From: Mucilaginibacter sp.
GTDB lineage: Bacteria > Bacteroidota > Bacteroidia > Sphingobacteriales > Sphingobacteriaceae
Assembly (NCBI RefSeq): GCF_025359345.1
Contig: NZ_JANYGQ010000011.1
Coordinates: 1-64,000 of the forward strand
DNA length: 64,000 bases
Reading direction: 5' to 3'
The position numbers and the translations under genes were made by a program. This document shows positions 51,977 to 59,820 of the stretch, one piece after another; the stretch's first letter is position 1, and every line of letters starts with the position of its first letter. The notes below the pieces were generated by a model. That model was not told where the DNA came from and searched no databases. It saw only the letters and a list, made by a program, of their open reading frames with translations.

Positions 51977-53353
51977 ATGGCATCCATCAAACCATCTGTA
52001 CCAAAAGGCACCCGCGATTTTTCACCAACCGAAATGGTGAAACGTAATTTTATTTTTGATACCATTAAAGGAGTTTTCCGCAAATATGGGTATCAGCAGA
52101 TAGAAACGCCTACGATGGAGAAGATGTCGACACTAACCGGGAAATACGGGGAAGAAGGCGACAAGCTGATATTTAAAATATTAAATAATGGTGATTTCTT
52201 AGCAGAAGCAGGTCTTGATTCATCAAATATAAATACCGACAGCAAGACGCTTTCGTTTAAAATCGCCGAAAAAGCCCTCCGCTACGATCTTACCGTTCCT
52301 TTCGCCCGCTATGTAGTACAACACCAAAACGAAATTACCTTTCCGTTTAAGCGTTTCCAGGTTCAGCCGGTTTGGCGCGCTGACAGGCCGCAGAAGGGCC
52401 GTTACCGCGAGTTTTATCAGTGTGACGCGGACGTGGTTGGCTCGGATAGTTTACTAAACGAAGCCGAATTCGTATTGATTTATGATGAGGCTTTAAGCAA
52501 GCTTGGCCTGAAAGATTTCACCATAAAAATCAATAATAGGAAAATATTATCCGGCATAGCCGAAATTATTGACAAAGCTGATAACATCATCGACCTTACT
52601 GTCGCGATTGATAAGCTGGATAAAATCGGCCTCGATGGGGTGATAAAAGAGCTGATGGAACGTGGCTTTACCGCAGATGATATTGAAAAAATAAAGCCTG
52701 TTATATTATTGGAAGGCAGTAATACTGAAAAGCTGGCAAGCCTGCGCAGTGCACTCGCAAATTCAGCAACCGGGCTAAAAGGCTGTGATGAAATTGAAGT
52801 AGTATTCAATTATCTTGCCAACTGCCAACTGATAACTGCCAACTTAGAACTGGACATCACCCTCGCCCGTGGTTTAAATTATTATACTGGCGCCATATTC
52901 GAAGTAAAAACCAACGAGGTTGCCATGGGCAGCATTGGCGGCGGCGGCCGGTATGACGACCTTACAGGTATGTTCGGCTTAAAAGGCCTAACCGGTGTAG
53001 GCATCTCCTTTGGCGCCGACCGTATTTATGATGTGATGGACGAACTTAACCTCTTCCCAGAAGCAGCCAATCAATCCACCCAACTGTTAATTTGCTGTTT
53101 CGATAAAGAGGGCGAAAAATTTGCCCTGCCTATTCTGCAGCAATTGCGCAACCAGGATATCAACGCCGAGCTTTACCCCGCAGGCGCCAAGCTCAAAAAG
53201 CAGCTGGATTACGCCAATAATAAAAACATCCCTTACACTATCATCATCGGCAGCGATGAAATTGAAAGCGGGTTGTTGACTATAAAAAATATGCAAACAG
53301 GTGTGCAGGAGAAAGTGACGGCGGAACAGGTGTTGGACACGATTAGCAAATAG
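51977..53353 (+). CDS. hisS: Histidyl-tRNA synthetase
   Basis: This 458-residue class II synthetase charges tRNA-His. Motifs are visible in order: KGTRDFSP, class II motif 2 (FQVQPVWRADRPQKGRYREF), YQCDADVVG, the histidine-specific box ITLARGLNYYTG and motif 3 GVGISFGADRIYDVM, followed by the anticodon-binding domain (TQLLICCFDKEGEKFALPIL). The central stretch VFNYLANCQLITANLELDI coincides with the DNA words AACTGCCAACTG, which resemble an intergenic repeat. Confidence 0.97.
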   Translation: MASIKPSVPKGTRDFSPTEMVKRNFIFDTIKGVFRKYGYQQIETPTMEKMSTLTGKYGEEGDKLIFKILNNGDFLAEAGLDSSNINTDSKTLSFKIAEKALRYDLTVPFARYVVQHQNEITFPFKRFQVQPVWRADRPQKGRYREFYQCDADVVGSDSLLNEAEFVLIYDEALSKLGLKDFTIKINNRKILSGIAEIIDKADNIIDLTVAIDKLDKIGLDGVIKELMERGFTADDIEKIKPVILLEGSNTEKLASLRSALANSATGLKGCDEIEVVFNYLANCQLITANLELDITLARGLNYYTGAIFEVKTNEVAMGSIGGGGRYDDLTGMFGLKGLTGVGISFGADRIYDVMDELNLFPEAANQSTQLLICCFDKEGEKFALPILQQLRNQDINAELYPAGAKLKKQLDYANNKNIPYTIIIGSDEIESGLLTIKNMQTGVQEKVTAEQVLDTISK

Positions 53354-53360
53354 CAATTTT

Positions 53361-53480
53361 GTCATTGCGAACGAGGAACGAGTGTGGCAACCGTGAACTT
53401 TACAGAGCCAGTTGAAAAGTAGCAGGACTTGCATTGCGGTTGTACACGGCGTGCGGTTGCCGCGCTGCGCTCGCAATGAC
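53361..53480. repeat. Imperfect inverted repeat GTCATTGCGA/TCGCAATGAC
   Basis: The outer 10 bp pair perfectly (53361-53370, 53471-53480). Inner words (GGCAACCG and CGGTTGCC, ACGAGG and CGCTGCG) match in part. Located just after hisS, it may end its transcript. It belongs to a widespread GTCATTGCGAGG-type repeat class. Confidence 0.65.
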
Positions 53481-53498
53481 AAGTTTATAGTTTTCTAC

Positions 53499-53616
53499 TC
53501 AATTACACTTCATCGGCGATACCCCGAACTTCTTTTTAAAAGCAGGGCTAAAATGCTGAATTGCAAACCTCATTATAGCCATGGTGCTAATAATAAAACC
53601 ATTCAGCGATAATTCC
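53499..53616 (-). pseudogene. Remnant of an AraC-family regulator (C-terminus)
   Basis: On the minus strand the frame ends QHFSPAFKKKFGVSPMKCN and a TGA at 53501-53499. This matches the end of AraC-type DNA-binding domains (second helix-turn-helix and the FKKxFGxSP signature). Upstream it reads LSLNGFIISTMAIMRFA, as if the segment between the first helix and the last was lost. No start or N-terminal domain remains. A relic of a deleted gene between hisS and the helicase. Confidence 0.6.
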
Positions 53617-53674
53617 CACCATATTATTTCACCCCTATCCTAACTTATTCCATTTTCCGTTGTATATTATTGGC

Positions 53675-56275
53675 ATGATTACAAAGGGGCAGCAGGTAAT
53701 ACAGGATTGGTACCAAAATAAAAAATGGGAACAATTTGCCTTTCAGCGCGAAATGGAAGCGGCTTATTTGCAGGGCTTTTCGGGACTGCTCAATGCCCCT
53801 ACCGGCAGCGGTAAAACCTTTGCGCTGTTCCTGCCTTTTTTGGCCGATTTTATAAACAAACATTCCGATACTTATAACACCAAAGCAGATAACGGCCTGC
53901 TGATGCTCTGGATTACCCCGCTGCGCGCCTTAACCAACGACATCCGCAAAGCCATGCAGGAAGTATGCGATGAACTGGGCCTGCCCTGGCGCATCATGAC
54001 CCGCACCGGGGATACATCCGCGTCCGAAAAAGCCGCCCTTAAAAGGAAACTGCCCGAGGTGCTGCTCACTACCCCCGAAAGCTTGCACCTGATGCTGGCC
54101 CAAAAGGAATATCCCAAGATATTTAAAGGCCTGCAGGTGGTGGTGATTGATGAATGGCACGAGTTACTGGGAACGAAAAGAGGGGTGCAGGTAGAGTTGG
54201 GTTTGAGTAAATTGAAAGTCCTGAGTCTTGAGTCGAAAGTCTTAAGTCAGGATTCTTCAGACTCAAGACTCAGGACTTCAGACTTCGGACTCCGCATTTG
54301 GGGTATCAGCGCAACCATCGGCAACCTGGAGCAGGCTGCGGAGGTTTTACTGGGAAAAGATTTTCCGCCGGAGCGGGTAAAAATGGTGCGGGCTAATTTG
54401 GAGAAAAAACTGCTCATCAAATCCATCATCCCCGAAAATATTGAAAATTACTCCTGGGCGGGACATATCGGTTTAAAGTTGCTGCCGCAGGTAATGGAAC
54501 TGGTGGCCAAAAGCAAAACCACGCTGATATTTACCAATACCCGTTCACAATCCGAAATTTGGTACCACGCCATTTTAGATAATTATCCGGAGTATGCCGG
54601 CATTATGGCGATGCACCATGGCTCGCTTGATAACGAGTTGCGCAACTGGGTTGAGGCTGCGCTGCATGCCGAAGCGCTGAAAGTGGTGGTATGCACATCC
54701 AGCCTTGATTTGGGTGTCGATTTTCGCCCGGTTGATACCGTGGTGCAGGTTGGCAGCCCTAAAGGCGTTGCCCGGTTTATGCAGCGCGCCGGCCGGAGCG
54801 GGCATGCCCCGGGCGAGGTGTCCAAAGCTTATTTTGTGCCCACACACTCGTTGGAACTACTGGAAGGAGCCGCCCTTAAGCAAGCCATTAAAGCCGGCAT
54901 TTTTGAAAGCCGCGACCCGATGCTGCTTACCATGGATGTGCTGATACAATACATGGTTACGCTGGCCGTGTCCGATGGTTTCCGCGCGGATGAGTTGTTT
55001 AAAGAAATAAAAAGCACCTTCGCCTTTACCGACCTTACCCGCAACGAGTTTAACCAATTGCTCGATTTTATTACTACCGGCGGTAAAACCCTGGCGCAAT
55101 ACGATGAATTTTTAAAGGTAGAGGTAGAAAACGGGCTGTTTAAAGTAAACAGCCGCCGCGTTGCCATGCGGCACAGGCTCAGCATCGGCACCATAACCAG
55201 TGAGCTAAGCATCCGCGTGAAATGGCTCAGCGGTGGCAGCCTGGGCACATTGGAGGAATCGTTTATATCGAAACTTAAGCCGGGCGATACATTCTGGTTT
55301 GCGGGGCGGAGTCTGGAATTTATCAAGATAAAAGAGATGTCGGCATATGTAAAAAAATCGAATAAAAGAAAGGGTTTGATTCCCAGCTGGGCAGGCGGTC
55401 GTATGCCTTTGTCGTCGCAGTTATCGGCAATGTTCCGGGTTCAGCTGGATGAAGTGGCGCATGGCATTGAGACCGATGAAGAAGTTATCGCACTAAAGCC
55501 CTTGTTTGATTTGCAGGCGCAGCTATCACATCTGCCGCAAAGCCACGAGTTTTTGATTGAATCCTTTAAATCGCGCGAGGGGCACCATTTGTTATTCTAC
55601 CCTTTCGAAGGGCGTTTGGTGCACGAGGGCATGGCATCGCTGTTTGCTTACCGCCTCAGCAAAATAAAGCCGGCCAGCTTTTCCATCGCCATGAACGATT
55701 ACGGCTTTGAGCTGCTAACAGATGAGGATATACCTATCGAGCAGGCCCTGGAAGACGCCGCATTTTTTTCGATAGATAACCTGCTGGATGATATTCAAAA
55801 TAGCTTAAATGCTAATGAAATGGCACGCCGGTGCTTCAGGGATATTGCCCATATCGGTGGGCTTGTATTTACCGGTTATCCCGGGCAGCAGGTAAAAAAC
55901 AAACATTTGCAAGCATCAACCTCGCTGCTGTTCGAAGTGTTCAGCGAATACGAGCCGGATAACCTGCTGGTGAGGCAGGCCTATAATGAGGCGCTGGCAT
56001 TTCAGCTGGAAGAATTCAGGCTACGAATGGCACTGCAGCGCATTGCAACCCAAACTATCATTTTAAAAACTATTGAGCGCCCTACGCCGTTTGCATTCCC
56101 GATAATGGTTGATAGCCTGGGCCGTGAACGTTTAACTACCGAAACACTGGAGGAACGAATAGCAAAAATGGCACGGCAATATGGAGCGGACGAGGTGTGG
56201 GAGGAAAAGGAGTCCGAAAGTCCGAAAAGTCCGAAAGTCCGGAAGGCAGGAATTACGAGAAGAAGGGGTTTTTAA
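53675..56275 (+). CDS. Lhr-type ATP-dependent DNA helicase (ligase-associated DEXH-box type)
   Basis: This 866-residue SF2 helicase has Walker A APTGSGKT, the DEWHE box, SATIGN, then the second RecA domain (TLIFTNTRSQSEIWYHAILD, AMHHGSLDN, CTSSLDLGVDF, QRAGRSGH) and the long Lhr-specific C-terminal region. It resembles helicases encoded beside an ATP-dependent DNA ligase and a nuclease, but neither partner is adjacent here. Met 53675 is chosen over an upstream TTG. A palindrome (54216-54290) is inserted in frame before the SATIGN motif, and the C-terminal tail contains SPKSPKV-like repeats. Confidence 0.93.
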   Translation: MITKGQQVIQDWYQNKKWEQFAFQREMEAAYLQGFSGLLNAPTGSGKTFALFLPFLADFINKHSDTYNTKADNGLLMLWITPLRALTNDIRKAMQEVCDELGLPWRIMTRTGDTSASEKAALKRKLPEVLLTTPESLHLMLAQKEYPKIFKGLQVVVIDEWHELLGTKRGVQVELGLSKLKVLSLESKVLSQDSSDSRLRTSDFGLRIWGISATIGNLEQAAEVLLGKDFPPERVKMVRANLEKKLLIKSIIPENIENYSWAGHIGLKLLPQVMELVAKSKTTLIFTNTRSQSEIWYHAILDNYPEYAGIMAMHHGSLDNELRNWVEAALHAEALKVVVCTSSLDLGVDFRPVDTVVQVGSPKGVARFMQRAGRSGHAPGEVSKAYFVPTHSLELLEGAALKQAIKAGIFESRDPMLLTMDVLIQYMVTLAVSDGFRADELFKEIKSTFAFTDLTRNEFNQLLDFITTGGKTLAQYDEFLKVEVENGLFKVNSRRVAMRHRLSIGTITSELSIRVKWLSGGSLGTLEESFISKLKPGDTFWFAGRSLEFIKIKEMSAYVKKSNKRKGLIPSWAGGRMPLSSQLSAMFRVQLDEVAHGIETDEEVIALKPLFDLQAQLSHLPQSHEFLIESFKSREGHHLLFYPFEGRLVHEGMASLFAYRLSKIKPASFSIAMNDYGFELLTDEDIPIEQALEDAAFFSIDNLLDDIQNSLNANEMARRCFRDIAHIGGLVFTGYPGQQVKNKHLQASTSLLFEVFSEYEPDNLLVRQAYNEALAFQLEEFRLRMALQRIATQTIILKTIERPTPFAFPIMVDSLGRERLTTETLEERIAKMARQYGADEVWEEKESESPKSPKVRKAGITRRRGF
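54216..54290 (+). repeat. Palindromic repeat inserted in frame in the helicase gene
   Basis: The perfect 19-bp arms are 54216-54234 and 54260-54278, built of the words AAGTCC, TGAGTC and CTTGAGTC. The left arm continues with CTTGAGTCGAAAGTCTTAAG, 18 of 20 identical to the loop of the tRNA-Pro terminator. Translated, it gives a Ser/Leu/Asp/Arg-rich stretch (VLSLESKVLSQDSSDSRLR) with no stop, placed just before LRIWGISATIGN. Confidence 0.85.
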
Positions 56276-56364
56276 TATATCCGGAAATTCGTTAACCAAC
56301 TCGGATGTGGTTTTATAATTCCGCAATCGGCATTCCGATTTCCGCATTATTTCGAACCTTCTCA

Positions 56365-56550
56365 TTACCCCTTTGGCCCTTTTACTAGAATAACTATCAA
56401 CCAGATAATCGAAAACGCCTGCACCATTATCATACTGCCGATAATCAGCTGCCCACCGGGCCAGTGGAGTATTTTGAGCACAAGGCCTAGTAATATACCG
56501 GCAAAACTTAGGATAAAGAGTATAATGGGGTACCTGAAATTAAAAAACAT
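56365..56550 (-). CDS. Small two-span membrane protein
   Basis: This 61-residue protein has two membrane segments (IILFILSFAGILLGLVLKIL and IIGSMIMVQAFSIIWLIVIL) separated by the turn HWPGGQ. The LKILHWPGG motif is like that of GldL and related Bacteroidota membrane proteins, but this is far shorter. It follows the gene at 56564-56743 by 13 bp, so both form an operon. Confidence 0.75.
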   Translation of the reverse strand: MFFNFRYPIILFILSFAGILLGLVLKILHWPGGQLIIGSMIMVQAFSIIWLIVILVKGPKG

Positions 56551-56563
56551 GCGTATAGCCTGG

Positions 56564-56743
56564 TTAAGGTTTTTGTTTCAACCGTCTTATTATCGTAGGC
56601 ATCTTGTACAGGCCGTAGCCAAACAAGGCACCGATCAGCAGGCTGCTCCAGGTTTCGGTTTTCGGGTCGAAATTAAACACTACCACCGTCATCAGTAATA
56701 TTGCAGCTATGCCAATAAGCAGGTATAAATAAACTTTTTTCAT
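56564..56743 (-). CDS. 59-residue membrane protein
   Basis: The frame from ATG 56743 begins MKKVYLYLLIGIAAILLMTV, has a hydrophobic N-terminal segment, the link FNFDPKTETWSS, a second hydrophobic segment (LLIGALFGYGLYKM) and a basic tail RRLKQKP. Two spans and the basic tail suggest an inner-membrane protein with the tail inside. It is the first gene of a two-gene unit with 56365-56550. Not recognised. Confidence 0.65.
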   Translation of the reverse strand: MKKVYLYLLIGIAAILLMTVVVFNFDPKTETWSSLLIGALFGYGLYKMPTIIRRLKQKP

Positions 56744-56909
56744 TAAGACTACTTCTAATTCAATTCCGTTGCGAAATTAATTGAAAAATATCGGGATTTA
56801 ATATTATTTCGATTGTTGCCCTTCCTGGTGCTGTCGGTGTTATAACCAAAGGTATCCGTAATTCTAAGGCCTGGCTTTCTGGTAAGGCATTCTGCATACA
56901 AGCCGGCAC

Positions 56910-56956
56910 AGCGTTCCATTTTTCTACGCGGAACACCCGGAACGCTATGAAACACG
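56910..56956 (-). repeat. 47-bp dispersed repeat, copy C
   Basis: On the minus strand it reads GTG-TTT-CAT-AGC-GTT-CCG and gives VFHSVPGVPRRKMER, then continues open for some 50 codons. Same 47 bp as copies A (5821) and B (16422); similarity to copy A extends further upstream (CTTGAT and TGAGC words). No other feature was found in 56744-57071. Confidence 0.8.
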
Positions 56957-57071
56957 CTCACAATCAAGCTTTTAATTTTTCTGGTGATTAAATAAGTGTT
57001 TGCAGCTGGGTAGACGAGCGCACAGTCCCATTTGCCGATGGGCTTGCTGTGCTTGCGAATTGAAAATATTA

Positions 57072-58970
57072 TTATATAATGCCCGCGTTCAACGGTAGCT
57101 TGAAGTAAAAAGTAGAGCCTTTGCCCAATTCACTTTCAATCCAGAAACTTCCGTTGTGACGGGTTAATATTTCGGCGGATACATACAGGCCCAATCCAAG
57201 GCCCTCGTATTTCATGGCAGTATTATCAACCCGGTAAAACCGTTCAAATAATTTGGCCAGGTTGTCTTTTTCAATCCCGATACCAAAATCCCGTACTGAT
57301 ACTACCACGTCATCATCTTGTATAGCCGAATGGATAATCACTTCACGGGCACCCGGGGAATACTTTATTGCATTGTTTAAAAAATTGGTGAGCACCTGCT
57401 CCAGCCGGTAGCGGTCGCCATCCAACACAGCCGTTGGGTTGCTTCTGATTTTAAGCTGATGGGTATTGTTTGAAAGTTGCACGCTTTGCGTAACCTCGTC
57501 AACAAGGTCTTTCATATCAAAACGGCCGATGTTATATGTCATTTTGCCGGCCGATATTTTTGATACATCCAGCAAATCAGCAATCAACTTTTCGAGGCGT
57601 TTAAGCTGCTGCAGGCTGTTTGACACAAATTTACCATTAAAATCAGTATTGTTTACGCCCCTTTCCATTAACTGCAGGTACGCTTTTAAGCTGGTAAGCG
57701 GTGTTTTTAACTCGTGGCTGGCTATACTTATAAATTCGTCTTTTTGCTGTTCAAGTTTTTTATGTTCCTCTATGTCGGTATTGGTTCCCAGCCATTTTAC
57801 AACGGTATCGTCAATTTTAAATGGTAAGGCCCGGGCCAGGTACCAGCGGTATTGGCCATCGTGCCGGCGCAGGCGAAACTCAACCTGGTAAAGTTCTTTT
57901 GTTTCGAGCGCTTTAACCCATTTGCTTAAACAACCCTGCAAATCGTCGGGATGAATAAACTCCTGCCAGCCGGCGCCAATAATAGCTGCGGCATTTTTGC
58001 CAAAGTAGCTTTGCGTGCGCTCGTTAACATAGTCTAGTCCGCCATTTGCATCCGCTGTCCAAACCTGTTGCGGCATCGATTCGGCCATAAACTTAAACTG
58101 GGCTTCGCTTGCTTCCTGCTTTAGCTGTCCTTCAATTTTCTCGGTTATGTCAGTTGCTACCGCAATTACGCCAACAACAAAGCCGTCATCATTTCTAAAA
58201 GGCTCGTAAACAAAATCGACGTATACGTTTTCCAAGATGCCATTTCTTACAAACGGAATAGACACGCAATTGCCGTAATACGGATTGCCGGTTAGCCGCA
58301 CATTATCAAGCAGTTCTTTAAAACCAAGCCCGCGCACCGAAGGCAATGCATCAAACACCGGCATACCTTTGATCTCCGTAAATAAGCAGCCGTAAATTTT
58401 TTCCATCGGCGGGTTAACCAGGTCGATAATATAATCTGCACCTAAAAAAATGCCAATGCCAACCGGCGCCTGCATAAAAATGGAATACAATTGCTTACGT
58501 TGTGTAATTAAGGCTTCCATTGCCTGTTTTTCGCGTTCGGCAAGTTTAAAAATTTCGGTTACATTGGTTGGCGAGTGGATTAAAAACTTAACATTGCCCG
58601 ATTCGTCGAGCACAGGCGTGTTGGTGGTCGTCCAATAACGTTCTTCAAATTCGCTTGTTCCGCGTACAGGGATGTCATACCTGTAATTAAACATTGTATG
58701 CGCCTTTTTTGTGCGGATGGCTTCTTCAAACGAATATATGGTGCGCTCGATATTTTTCGATTCTTCGTCGGTAGGATTAGCCGGGAACGCACCAAAAACC
58801 GAATTGCCTACCAGCGTTTCGCGGGTTGAGTTTGTTGCATTAAGATAAGCGCAATTTACATCGAGAATGGTATATGATGGCGCGTCGACAGCGAGCAATA
58901 GCTTGGTGGTCTCACTTTTATTAAAAACGGAGTGGTAATCTTCTGCAGTAAGCTTAATTATTCCGCTCAT
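57072..58970 (-). CDS. Multi-PAS sensor histidine kinase
   Basis: This 632-residue protein has no membrane segment: three PAS-type domains (about residues 12-130, 155-275 and 288-400; the third has the PAS/PAC pattern VWTADANGGLDYVNERTQSY and RRHDGQYRWYLARALPF). HisKA follows, with the phospho-His in SIASHELKTPLTSLKAYL (about 415), and HATPase_c with NAIKYSP, DFGIGIEKDN and GLGLGLYVS. It is a soluble kinase that senses an intracellular signal. No response regulator is directly adjacent; the one at 59140 belongs to the next kinase. Confidence 0.93.
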   Translation of the reverse strand: MSGIIKLTAEDYHSVFNKSETTKLLLAVDAPSYTILDVNCAYLNATNSTRETLVGNSVFGAFPANPTDEESKNIERTIYSFEEAIRTKKAHTMFNYRYDIPVRGTSEFEERYWTTTNTPVLDESGNVKFLIHSPTNVTEIFKLAEREKQAMEALITQRKQLYSIFMQAPVGIGIFLGADYIIDLVNPPMEKIYGCLFTEIKGMPVFDALPSVRGLGFKELLDNVRLTGNPYYGNCVSIPFVRNGILENVYVDFVYEPFRNDDGFVVGVIAVATDITEKIEGQLKQEASEAQFKFMAESMPQQVWTADANGGLDYVNERTQSYFGKNAAAIIGAGWQEFIHPDDLQGCLSKWVKALETKELYQVEFRLRRHDGQYRWYLARALPFKIDDTVVKWLGTNTDIEEHKKLEQQKDEFISIASHELKTPLTSLKAYLQLMERGVNNTDFNGKFVSNSLQQLKRLEKLIADLLDVSKISAGKMTYNIGRFDMKDLVDEVTQSVQLSNNTHQLKIRSNPTAVLDGDRYRLEQVLTNFLNNAIKYSPGAREVIIHSAIQDDDVVVSVRDFGIGIEKDNLAKLFERFYRVDNTAMKYEGLGLGLYVSAEILTRHNGSFWIESELGKGSTFYFKLPLNAGII

Positions 58971-59139
58971 TTATAATCGTTTCGGCTTAAATTAAAAATC
59001 GTGATTTAATGCATTAAAACTGCAATTAAAGCAAATAGTTTTAATTGCGTCAAAAAAATCCCGGGTAATTTTTCAGCAAGAAAAAATGAAGCATCCGGCG
59101 TAGGGGCTGTGTGAGGCTCCGCCTTTGGAAAAGTATAAT

Positions 59140-59820
59140 TCAAAAAATCAGCTTGTAGCCCACTCCCCGCATATTGATAATTTCAACCGCCTGATCGTGT
59201 TGCAGGTGTTTGCGTAGCTTGGTTATAAAAACATCCATGGTGCGGGTATTAAAAAAGTTGTCATCGCCCCAAAGCTTCAACAAAACAGCTTTACGATCCA
59301 GCACCTCGTTTTTATGTTGAATAAGCAGGGCCAACAGTTCGTTTTCGCGGTGGGATAATTTGGCGGATAATTGTCCGTTAAACCAAAGTTCCTGTTTGGC
59401 AGTGTAAAAAGTGTACTGCCCAATGGCTAAAGTCGCCGGGGCCGGGCTTGATGTTGAGCGGCGCAATAGCTCGTTCAAACGCAGTATTAGCTCCTCTAAA
59501 CTAAAGGGCTTTTTAAGGTAGTCGTTACCGCCGCTTTGGTAACCTTTTATTACATCGTCTGTTTGTGATTTTGCTGTTAAGAACAAAACGGGGGTCTGCT
59601 TATCTGTTTTACGCAGCTGTTCAACAAAGCTAAAGCCATCCATAAAAGGCATCATCACATCCACTATGCAAACGTTGTAATCGTTTTTGCGGATGGCGTC
59701 GATGCCCAAAACGCCGTTAGCCAGGTGGGTAACATTAAAGCCACGCGTTCGCAGCGTTTCGCTTACAATTTTTGCAAGCTGCAATTCATCCTCCAACAAC
59801 AGTACCCGCGCTTGCTTCAT
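59140..59820 (-). CDS. OmpR-family response regulator
   Basis: This 226-residue protein has a receiver domain (LLLEDELQLAKI, phospho-acceptor Asp in NVCIVDVMMPFMDGF, Thr in FLTAKSQ and Lys in LKKPFSLEEL) and a winged-helix Trans_reg_C domain (LSHRENELLALLIQHKNEVL, RTMDVFITKLRKHL, NMRGVGYKLIF). Its start overlaps the kinase gene by 35 bp, so the two are coupled. Confidence 0.95.
   Translation of the reverse strand: MKQARVLLLEDELQLAKIVSETLRTRGFNVTHLANGVLGIDAIRKNDYNVCIVDVMMPFMDGFSFVEQLRKTDKQTPVLFLTAKSQTDDVIKGYQSGGNDYLKKPFSLEELILRLNELLRRSTSSPAPATLAIGQYTFYTAKQELWFNGQLSAKLSHRENELLALLIQHKNEVLDRKAVLLKLWGDDNFFNTRTMDVFITKLRKHLQHDQAVEIINMRGVGYKLIF

Noticed and set aside
54829..55326. 165-residue ORF antisense to the Lhr helicase gene
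   Set aside because: It lies wholly inside a strongly conserved coding region on the other strand and shows no domain or promoter; it mirrors the codon bias of the helicase.
56755..56967. 70-residue ORF containing the FHSVPGVPRR peptide as a normal gene
   Set aside because: It begins outside the dispersed repeat with no ATG-promoter context, and beyond the repeat its sequence is not shared with the other copies; the repeat itself is reported instead.
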